Made by a program: the position numbers and the translations under genes
NCBI GenBank assembly: GCA_029959085.1
Contig: JARWIR010000011.1
Span: 4,961,840-5,025,839 of the forward strand
Source of the DNA: Nemophila menziesii
Taxonomy: Eukaryota > Streptophyta > Magnoliopsida > Boraginales > Hydrophyllaceae
Length of the DNA: 64,000 nucleotides
Reading direction: 5' to 3'
The notes under the pieces: generated by a model
The model's input: only the letters and a program-made list of their open reading frames with translations
Database searches by the model: none
What the model was told of the DNA's origin: nothing
Shown: one piece after another, positions 54,321 to 64,000 of the stretch
Position numbering within the stretch: position 1 is the first letter of the stretch
Layout: each line of letters begins with the position of its first letter

Positions 54321-55595
54321 ATGTATCAATATGTATTTTTATCTTTTTATAAATAAGTAATTCTATATATTACTCATTTCGTACAACCCTTACACCACCC
54401 CATTTTACGTGGTGTGATTTGACTGAAAATTATTTCATTTCAAATTAAACCACACCACATAAGGGGTGGTATATTGCATTCTTATTTATAGATTATATAA
54501 TATATATGAGCAACATTAAATCTTATATGAAGATAAAAAAATTAATATAAAATAAAATGCTTATTTTATGAATCATATTAACGAACAATATTCAACAATT
54601 ATACAAGTAAACAAGAAACTCATTAAATTCATTTATGCATATAAACATACATATAATAATAGAAAATATACCAATAAAGAAAATTAAAAAAAGGTATTAC
54701 GATAGAAGCGAGATCAAATTCAATCAAACACTTAGAAAATAATTAAGTTACACCATGGATAAAACTTAATCACGAAACTTGATATATACATATATGTTGA
54801 TATACATCGAAATTACTCAATTACAACCATAAATATTTCATATATGATGAGAATTACTAATATTCTAAGATACATACCATCAAGATCTATTTTTAAAATC
54901 TATTACATAACTCGAGAAAGATAAAATAAAATTATTGGTATGCAATAAAATAAAAAAATTATTTTATTTTTCTATCCCTATAATTGTTTTTATCTTTTTT
55001 GAGTTATGTAATAGATTTTTAAAATAGATCTTGATGGTAAGTATCTTGGAGTATTAGTAATTCTCATCTTATATGAAAGATCTATGTTTGTAATTGACGA
55101 ATGTCGATATGTATCACAATATATGTATATATCAAGTTTCGTGATTAAGTTTTATCCAGTATGTAACTTAATTATTTTGTAAGTGTTAGAATGAATTTGA
55201 TCTCGCATCTATCTTAATACCTTGTTGTTTAAATCTCTTTTATAGGTACAATTTCTATTAATATATGTTTGTTTATATGGATAACTGAAGTTAATGAGTT
55301 TCTTGTTTACTTGTATAATTGTTAAATATTTTTTGTTAATACGATTCATAAAATAAGCATTTCATTTTATATTTATTTCTTATTCTCGTATAAGATTTAA
55401 TGTTGCTCGTATATATTTCTTGATTTTTTAAGAATAATTTTTTATACTACCTCCTTATATGGCGTGCTTTGATTGGAAATTAAATAATTTGCAATCAAAC
55501 CACACCACGTAAAAGAGGAGGTATGAGGGTTGTATGAAATGAGTGATATATAGAATTACTCATTTATGAAAAGGGAAAAATGCATATTGATACAT
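54321..55595. repeat. Long imperfect palindrome, unit 7
   Basis: D-type copy with complete arms and nested hairpins. It has tatagaattac near 55550, where other D copies read tattgaattac; this restores better pairing with the opposite arm. Confidence 0.85.
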
Positions 55596-56762
55596 AATTA
55601 TACGAGTATCAAAATCCAAGTAAGTGCCGACTCACAATCGATTCAATTAGTAAGATTTGTTTATGAATACTTTTGAAGTTTTTTCCATTATATAAACTGT
55701 TTTGACTAAATATGTATATGTTGAATAGATGGTTGGTGGTTCCTGGATGAATGTTGTTATACGGAGCTTTGCGAGGCTTGTTTGGGTGCAATTAAGATCG
55801 AGCGAAATGCATCCCATGTAATTCATTATTTATTAAATGCATTAAATCATGTTTTTAACCACTACAGTTTCTTAATTTTGTTATCTACTTTTTGAATTTA
55901 TTAGTTTACTAAACTTGTTGTATGGAATATTATATCATTATAAAATCTAAATTTCAGCTAAAATTCTAAAACATAGAATTTTAAACCACGTACTTAGTTA
56001 ATCGTGTATTTAGTTCACATAGATAATTTTCATATTCAAGACATAATAAAAATAATAGAAATACTCATTTATTATATTAATTTGAAAGATGTAGAATATC
56101 TTTTTAAATTAAGAGGCAGGGTTAATAAAGTTAATAATATACCATCCATGTTAATCTTAAGAACATAAATGTATAATATATTAATAAATATTGTATATAA
56201 TCCCTATATCTTAAAAAATATTAACTTTATAATTCTTATAATTCCAAATAACCATCATATTTATATCACCAAAATCTCCATCCATTATTATATTTTTAGT
56301 TTTTTATTTTTTAGGAATAAGACTTATCACGTCTTATTTTTATAGGACTAAGTTATAATTCATATAGGATTAGGGTAAAAATATATTTAAATTTTCCAAA
56401 TTCTATTTATTTTAATGGTGAAAAGTAGTATATTTAGATTTATCATAATTATATAATTAATTGGTATGAATATAGTATTACGTTACTTGGATTTTAAAGC
56501 TACTGGTACTTTAAATAACCAAAACAAGAAAGAGGCACGACAACACAATAAAAAGATATCAAAGAATTTCATACTTTAAGTATTTATACCTGATATTTGT
56601 AATATCATGACCAGCAATCTTATCATTCACCTCATAATACACTGTTATTTATAAAAATATTCAAGTCAAACCAAATTAGCAAAATGTTTAATTAATTAAC
56701 TATTTTTTGTAGATATAAATAAATTCAAACATAAATTATTAAAACAAAAAAGAGTGAATATT

Positions 56763-57980
56763 TGCTCTAGTAAAGTACAAGGAGGTCTTGTGGTATTCCA
56801 ATTATTGAAGATATAAATAAAGTCAGTCTCTTAGCTACTTTCTGGAGAATATACTCACAAAAACAGAATTTGTAAATTTGTGGGTTCATCATAATATCAT
56901 TAAAGGCAGGTGTATCTGGAGCTTGAATATAAAACTAGCTCTGACATGGATATGGAATCAGATTTTGAAGATCAAGTACCTAGCTTATTACTTTATTACT
57001 CATGTTATAAGGAATGGTAAGAATACATTCTTAATTTGGGATAAATGGCTAGGTGGAAAAAATTCACAAGAATTCTTAAGAATTGATCTTAGTAGCGATG
57101 ACATTAACTGTAATAAAACTATTTCTTCGTATTATGGGGGTAATAGATGGAAATTGCCTCCTATTGTGGGCAAATTACTCCCTCATATCTGTAATATTAA
57201 AATTTCTAGTGGCGATGATATTATTATATGGAAGGAGAGTAATATAAGTGGTTTCTCCTTCAAGAAAACCCTTGAGAAAATTGCAGTTGAGAAGAGTGAA
57301 GTAAAGTGGTGGAAACTAGTATGGACAAAGTCTTGTATACAGAGGTATGCATTTGCTGCTTGGTTATGCTTTCAAGACAGATTATCTACCAAAGCTAGGA
57401 TGCTCAGTTCGGAAATGCAAGTTAACCCACTCTTATGTTTCTGCAATGCTAATATAGAAGAAGTTAATCACTTATTTATAAGATGCTCTTTCACAAAGCG
57501 AATTTTATTGAAGATGCTTGAGAGGTGTAATGTTAAGGTTAATCCTGAATACTTGGAAGAATTGATTAATATAATTAATTTAATTCATTGTGTAGAAGTT
57601 GTTGATATTGTGGGGACATTTATTACTACTTATATATACTGTGTATAGTGGGAGATAAATGAAAGGTAACATGGTGGGAATTTCCTATGTGAAGATCATA
57701 TATGGAAAAGTATTTACATTCTAGTCTATGTGAAAGTGGGTAAGAGAAAATACAAAAGCAAAGAAGCTGATTCTCTTATTATTAAAATAGAGTCCAATTA
57801 GCTTATTGGGCCTAATAGTCTAGAGTTTCTTTCTTTAGTTTTGATTAAAATTGTAATAGGCTTATTATGTAATAGTTAAAGTAGGTCGATTTATATTTGC
57901 TCGGCACTAGTAGGTGAAAGTTGTAATGACATTGGAGGTTGAGCTTATTTTAGTAAAAGTTTAATTTATTGATAAAAAAA
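56763..57980 (+). mobile_element. LINE zf-RVT fragment, unit 7 (longest open frame)
   Basis: The longest surviving frame in the window: 256 codons at 56878-57648, from WVHHNIIKG through IWDKWL, KLVW, WLCFQDRLST and C-x-C...H-x4-C to the stop. It opens at TTG within an upstream stop-interrupted region, so it is still a fragment of a much longer ORF2. Upstream, at 56775-56875, GIPIIEDINK and LLATFWRIYSQK are readable in another frame. Confidence 0.86.
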
Positions 57981-58127
57981 CATTCTCCAGTGTTGGCTAG
58001 AATTGATTCTGACCCCAACATAAGTGATGGCCAAGATTATTTCTGACCTCACTTTTCATTAATTAATTATATTTTAATTTTAAAACATATATATATTTAA
58101 TACCCAAACATCAAACAAAATACTGAT

Positions 58128-58263
58128 TAGCAAATCCATTATTCCATTATAAAAAAAGGAAAAATAATTCCATCACCATAAGACACGCAAAAACATAGCA
58201 AATCCATTATTCCATTATAAAAAAAGGAAAAATAATTCCATCACCATAAGACACGCAAAAACA
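58128..58263. repeat. 68-bp tandem direct duplication
   Basis: Two adjacent copies, 58128-58195 and 58196-58263, both start tagcaaatccatt and end cgcaaaaaca with identical A7 runs between. The other units carry this segment once. It accounts for most of the extra length of unit 7. Confidence 0.93.
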
Positions 58264-59483
58264 AAAAGAACCCAAATTAAAGTTTATTTTTAACCTAATC
58301 TCATCTCTTTTCACTTACAGCCACCGCCGCCAATGACTATTCTTGACCATCTTCACACTCACCTTTCCACCAAGCCTGCACAAGACCATTCTCCACCATA
58401 GAAGAACCCAAATTAAGGTTTAATTTTAAACCCGAGCTCATCTTTTTACAGTCCATAAACAATTGATTTTGGAGACACTTCCCAAGGCAACCTACCCTTT
58501 CTAAGGTACCCATGTCTTGTTTTATATATGATTGTGTATGTTTTGTCACTTCTTATTTTTTGTTTGTAAAATTTTTAGATTAATATAGTTCCTACAAAGC
58601 CTATTGAAGTAATCCTAGGTACGTTTTTCTTGCTCAATTATGTGAATAATAAATATTGTTTATTATGTATCCATCATTTGATTCATAAAAATTTGATCCG
58701 TGCAAAGAACTCCCTATCTAAGTCAATGTAGTATTCATTAATAGTAATTAAGTTAGAGTAAATTTTTGATTGATTTAAATGGTCGAGTTTGTAAAATTGT
58801 ATTTTTTGTAGCTCTTGTCATGTGTGTTTCAACAATGCAAAATAACATGCAGATTAAATTTTCGGATCCATAGTCTTCTTCTTCTATGTAGTACATGTTT
58901 GACAATAATCTCAAAACCGTTAAAAAATAATCAAAAAAAATATAATAAGAGTAGAATATTTTGTAAAAAAAATTCAAACTTTTATTGTTCAGTTGCATTA
59001 TTTATATCTATGTTAAATGATCGCAAAGAAACTATTTAAATTAATGGTTTCTTTCCTTCTCTTTATTTTTCATTCGAAACCATTCAAATTCAATTCCCAA
59101 ATCCAATTTCTCTTTCTAGTTGATTGCGCTTTTTCATTTCTTCTTTGGCTTCCCTTCCAAGCCGTTACAATTCAATTTCTCTTAATGCTCAATGTAATTT
59201 ACTAAAAATTATTTGATTGAGATATAGTTTGTCAATCTTATAAAGAAGGATATGTATTTTATTTTACGATTGATGATGATGAATATCTATTTGGTTGGAT
59301 TTTAACTTTGATTTAATATTTAGTCTCTCTAATCATAGATATATCAAAAGATAGCCTTAATATTTTATTTACATCATATTTGATAGATTGTTGTTGGTTT
59401 TGCAAATGTTTAAAAGACGGACTCAATTTTGTGTTGACAATTTTAAATAATAAGTAGTTTTAAACTTAATTATGAAGTTACTT

Positions 59484-60758
59484 ATGTATCAATATGTATT
59501 TTTATCTTTTTATAAATAAGTAATTCTATATATTACTCATTTCGTACAACCCTTACACCACCCCATTTTACGTGGTGTGATTTGACTGAAAATTATTTCA
59601 TTTCAAATTAAACCACACCACATAAGGGGTGGTATATTGCATTCTTATTTATAGATTATATAATATATATGAGCAACATTAAATCTTATATGAAGATAAA
59701 AAAATTAATATAAAATAAAATGCTTATTTTATGAATCATATTAACGAACAATATTCAACAATTATACAAGTAAACAAGAAACTCATTAAATTCATTTATG
59801 CATATAAACATACATATAATAATAGAAAATATACCAATAAAGAAAATTAAAAAAAGGTATTACGATAGAAGCGAGATCAAATTCAATCAAACACTTAGAA
59901 AATAATTAAGTTACACCATGGATAAAACTTAATCACGAAACTTGATATATACATATATGTTGATATACATCGAAATTACTCAATTACAACCATAAATATT
60001 TCATATATGATGAGAATTACTAATATTCTAAGATACATACCATCAAGATCTATTTTTAAAATCTATTACATAACTCGAGAAAGATAAAATAAAATTATTG
60101 GTATGCAATAAAATAAAAAAATTATTTTATTTTTCTATCCCTATAATTGTTTTTATCTTTTTTGAGTTATGTAATAGATTTTTAAAATAGATCTTGATGG
60201 TAAGTATCTTGGAGTATTAGTAATTCTCATCTTATATGAAAGATCTATGTTTGTAATTGACGAATGTCGATATGTATCACAATATATGTATATATCAAGT
60301 TTCGTGATTAAGTTTTATCCAGTATGTAACTTAATTATTTTGTAAGTGTTAGAATGAATTTGATCTCGCATCTATCTTAATACCTTGTTGTTTAAATCTC
60401 TTTTATAGGTACAATTTCTATTAATATATGTTTGTTTATATGGATAACTGAAGTTAATGAGTTTCTTGTTTACTTGTATAATTGTTAAATATTTTTTGTT
60501 AATACGATTCATAAAATAAGCATTTCATTTTATATTTATTTCTTATTCTCGTATAAGATTTAATGTTGCTCGTATATATTTCTTGATTTTTTAAGAATAA
60601 TTTTTTATACTACCTCCTTATATGGCGTGCTTTGATTGGAAATTAAATAATTTGCAATCAAACCACACCACGTAAAAGAGGAGGTATGAGGGTTGTATGA
60701 AATGAGTGATATATTGAATTACTCATTTATGAAAAGGGAAAAATGCATATTGATACAT
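59484..60758. repeat. Long imperfect palindrome, unit 6
   Basis: D-type copy with full arms and both nested hairpins (right hairpin near 60614-60688), centre near 60121. I found no private differences in the parts I compared. Confidence 0.85.
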
Positions 60759-61925
60759 AATTATACGAGTATCAAAATCCAAGTAAGTGCCGACTCACAA
60801 TCGATTCAATTAGTAAGATTTGTTTATGAATACTTTTGAAGTTTTTTCCATTATATAAACTGTTTTGACTAAATATGTATATGTTGAATAGATGGTTGGT
60901 GGTTCCTGGATGAATGTTGTTATACGGAGCTTTGCGAGGCTTGTTTGGGTGCAATTAAGATCGAGCGAAATGCATCCCATGTAATTCATTATTTATTAAA
61001 TGCATTAAATCATGTTTTTAACCACTACAGTTTCTTAATTTTGTTATCTACTTTTTGAATTTATTAGTTTACTAAACTTGTTGTATGGAATATTATATCA
61101 TTATAAAATCTAAATTTCAGCTAAAATTCTAAAACATAGAATTTTAAACCACGTACTTAGTTAATCGTGTATTTAGTTCACATATATAATTTTCATATTC
61201 AAGACATAATAAAAATAATAGAAATACTCATTTATTATATTAATTTGAAAGATGTAGAATATCTTTTTAAATTAAGAGGCAGGGTTAATAAAGTTAATAA
61301 TATACCATCCATGTTAATCTTAAGAACATAAATGTATAATATATTAATAAATATGGTATATAATCCCTATATCTTAAAAAATATTAACTTTATAATTCTT
61401 ATAATTCCAAATAACCATCATATTTATATCACCAAAATCTCCATCCATTATTATATTTTTAGTTTTTTATTTTTTAGGAATAAGACTTATCACGTCTTAT
61501 TTTTATAGGACTAAGTTATAATTCATATAGGATTAGGGTAAAAATATATTTAAATTTTCCAAATTCTATTTATTTTAATGGTGAAAAGTAGTATATTTAG
61601 ATTTATCATAATTATATAATTAATTGGTATGAATATAGTATTACGTTACTTGGATTTTAAAGCTACTGGTACTTTAAATAACCAAAACAAGAAAGAGGCA
61701 CGACAACACAATAAAAAGATATCAAAGAATTTCATACTTTAAGTATTTATACCTGATATTTGTAAAATCATGACCAGCAATCTTATCATTCACCTCATAA
61801 TACACTGTTATTTATAAAAATATTCAAGTCAAACCAAATTAGCAAAATGTTTAATTAATTAACTATTTTTTGTAGATATAAATAAATTCAAACATAAATT
61901 ATTAAAACAAAAAAGAGTGAATATT

Positions 61926-62045
61926 TGCTCTAGTAAAGTACAAGGAGGTCTTGTGGTATTCCAATTATTGAAGATATAAATAAAGTCAGTCTCTTAGCTA
62001 CTTTCTGGAGAATATACTCACAAAAACAGAATTTGTAAATTTGTG
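61926..62045 (+). mobile_element. LINE 5' stub of unit 6 (cut by junction 2)
   Basis: Only the first 120 bp of the fragment (the GGL/GIPIIEDINK/LLATFWRIYSQ region) remain on this side. The matching 3' part is at 25769-26608. About 258 bp between them is absent from the window in this unit. Confidence 0.8.
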
Positions 62046-62253
62046 TCTTCTCAACTGCAATTTTCTCAAGGGTTTTCTTGAAGGAGAAACCACTTATATT
62101 ACTCTCCTTCCATATAATAATATCATCCCCACTAGAAATTTTAATATTACAGATAGGAGGGAGTAATTTGCCCACAATAGGAGGCAATTTCCATCTATTA
62201 CCCCCATAGAATGAAGAAATAGTTTTATTACAGTTAATGTCATCGCTACTAAG
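62046..62253 (-). repeat. Inverted duplication flanking the block, right copy (208 bp)
   Basis: Reverse complement of 26627-26834. It begins tcttctcaactg directly at junction 2 and ends gctactaag, the exact point where the left copy starts at junction 1. Beyond it, unit 13 continues normally (atcaattcc), which shows where the unit was broken. Confidence 0.82.
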
Positions 62254-62578
62254 ATCAATTCCTAATAATTCTTGTGAATTTTTTCCACCTAGCCATTTAT
62301 CCCAAATTAAGAATGTATTCTTACCATTCCTTATAACATGAGTAATAAAGTACTAAGCTAGGTACCTGATCTTCAAAATCTGATTCAATATCCATGTGTG
62401 AGCTAGTTTTATATTCAAGCTCCAGATACACCTGCCTTTAATGATATTATGATGAACCCACAAATTTACAAATTGTGTTTTTGTGAGTATATTCTCCAGA
62501 AAGTAGCTAAGAGACTGACTTTATTTATATCTTCAATAATTGGAATACCACAAGACCTCCTTGTACTTTACTAGAGCA
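62046..62578 (-). mobile_element. LINE fragment 5' part of unit 13 (pseudogene)
   Basis: It covers the segment from FSFKKTLEK back through IWDKWL to the GIPIIEDINK remnant, with the Tyr-to-stop in LAYYF (tactaagc at about 62352). A frame at 61930-62187 runs from here across junction 2 into antisense unit 6 sequence and is an accidental chimera. Confidence 0.82.
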
Positions 62579-63741
62579 AATATTCACTCTTTTTTGTTTT
62601 AATAATTTATGTTTGAATTTATTTATATCAACAAAAAATAGTTAATTAATTAAACATTTTGCTAATTTGGTTTGACTTGAATATTTTTATAAATAACAGT
62701 GTATTATGAGGTGAATGATAAGATTGCTGGTCATGATTTTACAAATATCAGGTATAAATACTTAAAGTATGAAATTCTTTGATATCTTTTTACTTTGTTG
62801 TCGTGCCTCTTTCTTGTTTTGGTTATTTAAAGTACCAGTAGCTTTAAAATCCAAGTAACTTAATACTAAATTCATACCAATTAATTATATAATTATGATA
62901 AATCTAAATATACTAATTTTCACCATTAACATAAATAGAATTTGGAAAATTTAAATATATTTTTACCCTAATCCTATATGAATTATAACTTAGTCCTATA
63001 AAAATAAGACGTGATAATTTTTATTCCTGAAAATAAAAAACTAAATATATAATAATGGATGGAGATTTTGGTGATATAAATAAGATGGTTATTTGGAATT
63101 CTAATAATTATACAGTTAATATTTTTTAAGATATAGGGATTATATACCATATTTATTAATATATTATACATTTATGTTCTTAAGATTAATATGGATGGTA
63201 TATTATTAAGTTTATTAACCCTGCCTCTTAATTTAAAAAGATATTCTGCATCTTTCAAATTAATATAATAAATGAGTATTTCTATTATTTTTATTATGTC
63301 TTGAATATGAAAATGATCTATGTGAACTAAAAACACGATTAACTAAGTAAGTGGATTAAAATTCTATGTTTTAGAATTATAGCTGAAATTTAGATTTTAT
63401 AATGATATAATATTCCATACAACAAGTTTAGTAAAACTAATAAATTCAAAAAGTAGATAACAAAATTAAGAACCTGTAGTGGTTAAAAACATGATTTAAT
63501 GCATTTAATAAATAATGAATTACATGGGTTGCATTCGCTCGATCTTAATTGCACCCAAACAAGCCTCGCAAAGCTCCGTATAACATTCATCCAGGAACCA
63601 CCAACCATCTATTCAACATATACATATTTAGTCAAAACGGTTTATATAATGGAAAAAACTTAAAAAGTATTCATAAACAAATCTTACTAATTGAATCGAT
63701 TGTGAGTCGGCACTTACTTGGATTTTGATACTCGTATAATT

Positions 63742-64000
63742 ATGTATCAATATGCATTTTTCCCTATTCATAAATGATTAATTCTATATATCACTCATTT
63801 CATACAACCCTCATACCTCCTCTTTTACGTGGTGTGATTTGATTGCAAATTATTTAATTTCCAATCAAAGCACGCCATATAAGGAGGTACTATAAAAAAT
63901 TATTCTTAAAAAATCAAGAAATATATACGAGCAACATTAAATCTTATACGAGGATAAGAAAAATATAAAATAAAATGCTTATTTTATGAATCGTATTAAC
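63742..64000. repeat. Start of the unit 13 palindrome (truncated by window end)
   Basis: The left arm begins with atgtatcaatatgcat and includes the first nested hairpin (about 63815-63888). The centre and right arm lie outside the window. Confidence 0.8.

Larger units (their letters stand above)
53225..58387 (+). repeat. Macrosatellite unit 7 (type D, with 68-bp duplication)
   Basis: 5,163 bp, which equals 5,075 plus the 20 bp deleted in units 8-10 plus a 68-bp tandem duplication at 58128-58263. Otherwise it is D-type, with rare private substitutions such as aaatattgtat at about 56188 and cagtgttggc at about 57989. Confidence 0.94.
26627..62045. other. 35.4-kb inverted block of the array
   Basis: All LINE fragments between these points read on the plus strand, whereas those on both sides read on the minus strand. 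Unit order and private mutations inside the block are the reverse of those expected from a head-to-tail array. Flipping the block restores a continuous array with one small deletion and one small duplication. A misjoin in assembly is the main alternative. Confidence 0.82.
58388..62045 (+). repeat. Macrosatellite unit 6, second part (cut by junction 2)
   Basis: 3,658 bp of D-type unit, ending with aatttgtaaatttgtg at 62045. In other D units the sequence continues ggttcatcat; here it switches to unit 13 sequence on the other strand. A single shared g is the only overlap at the junction. Confidence 0.88.
62046..64000 (-). repeat. Macrosatellite unit 13, second part (original orientation, runs off the window)
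   Basis: It aligns with 21368-23322 of unit 5 and shares its tgggttgcattcgctcg and cataacattcatcc-type forms. The array therefore continues past the window end in the same orientation as units 1-5. Confidence 0.88.

Noticed and set aside
26609..62045. Orientation switches as pure assembly artefacts
   Set aside because: Not fully excluded. The complementary deletion and duplication, filler bases and matching unit arithmetic are better explained by a real inversion, but only spanning reads can settle it.
61930..62187. 85-codon frame across inversion junction 2
   Set aside because: Accidental chimera of LINE sense sequence and antisense unit 6 sequence created by the inversion.
1..64000. Tandem LTR retrotransposons, with the 5.1-kb repeat as LTR or internal region
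   Set aside because: No gag, protease, integrase or RNase H coding, no primer-binding site or polypurine tract placed as required, and no two-level repeat structure.
1..64000. CRISPR array, tRNA, rRNA or telomeric repeats
   Set aside because: No short regularly spaced repeats with unique spacers, no cloverleaf or rRNA signatures, and no TTTAGGG-type runs were seen.

Overview
The window is one continuous tandem array of a strongly AT-rich repeat unit of about 5.1 kb (5,063 to 5,105 bp in the intact units, 5,163 bp in one with an internal duplication). It holds no intact cellular gene, tRNA, rRNA or CRISPR array. The only recognisable protein homology is a truncated non-LTR (LINE) retrotransposon fragment in every unit. 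It carries the post-reverse-transcriptase region and zf-RVT zinc-binding domain typical of plant LINE ORF2 proteins. I infer a flowering-plant nuclear genome in a heterochromatic macrosatellite block; I cannot name the species or chromosome position.

Internal layout of a unit, using unit 1 (1-5105) in its own orientation: a short spacer with a 34-bp-spaced direct repeat (1-340); a 5'-truncated LINE 3' fragment read on the minus strand (341-1563); an AT-rich spacer (1564-2730); a long imperfect palindrome of about 1.28 kb with a smaller hairpin near each end (2731-4005); and a second spacer with a purine/pyrimidine-biased tract and a slightly GC-richer end (4006-5105).

Array layout. Units 1-5 and the first part of unit 6 (1-26608) have the LINE on the minus strand. 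After an 18-bp filler (26609-26626) the block 26627-62045 has the opposite orientation. At 62046 the first orientation returns and runs to the window end. Both junctions lie inside LINE fragments. The pieces fit one 35.4-kb inversion: undoing it joins 26608 to 62045 and restores a single unit 6 lacking about 258 bp (1,180 + 258 + 3,658 = 5,096, against an expected 5,095). At the other end it restores unit 13, of which 208 bp is present at both junctions as an inverted duplication. I number units by this inferred ancestral order (1 to 13), so the inverted block reads 13(part), 12, 11, 10, 9, 8, 7, 6(part).

Shared private mutations show that unit 3 matches unit 11, 4 matches 12, 5 matches 13 (LINE half), and unit 2 matches the distal half of 10. 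This is a higher-order register with a step of eight units (about 41 kb). Units 6-9, plus halves of 5 and 10, form a recently homogenised subfamily ('D'). Because of the inversion, units 3-5 and 11-13 now face each other as inverted arms of about 11.4 kb around a 5.05-kb asymmetric spacer.

The most notable signals are the structured macrosatellite itself, the long palindrome kept in every unit, and the inversion with its complementary breakpoint scars. All comparisons were made by eye, so identity levels are qualitative.
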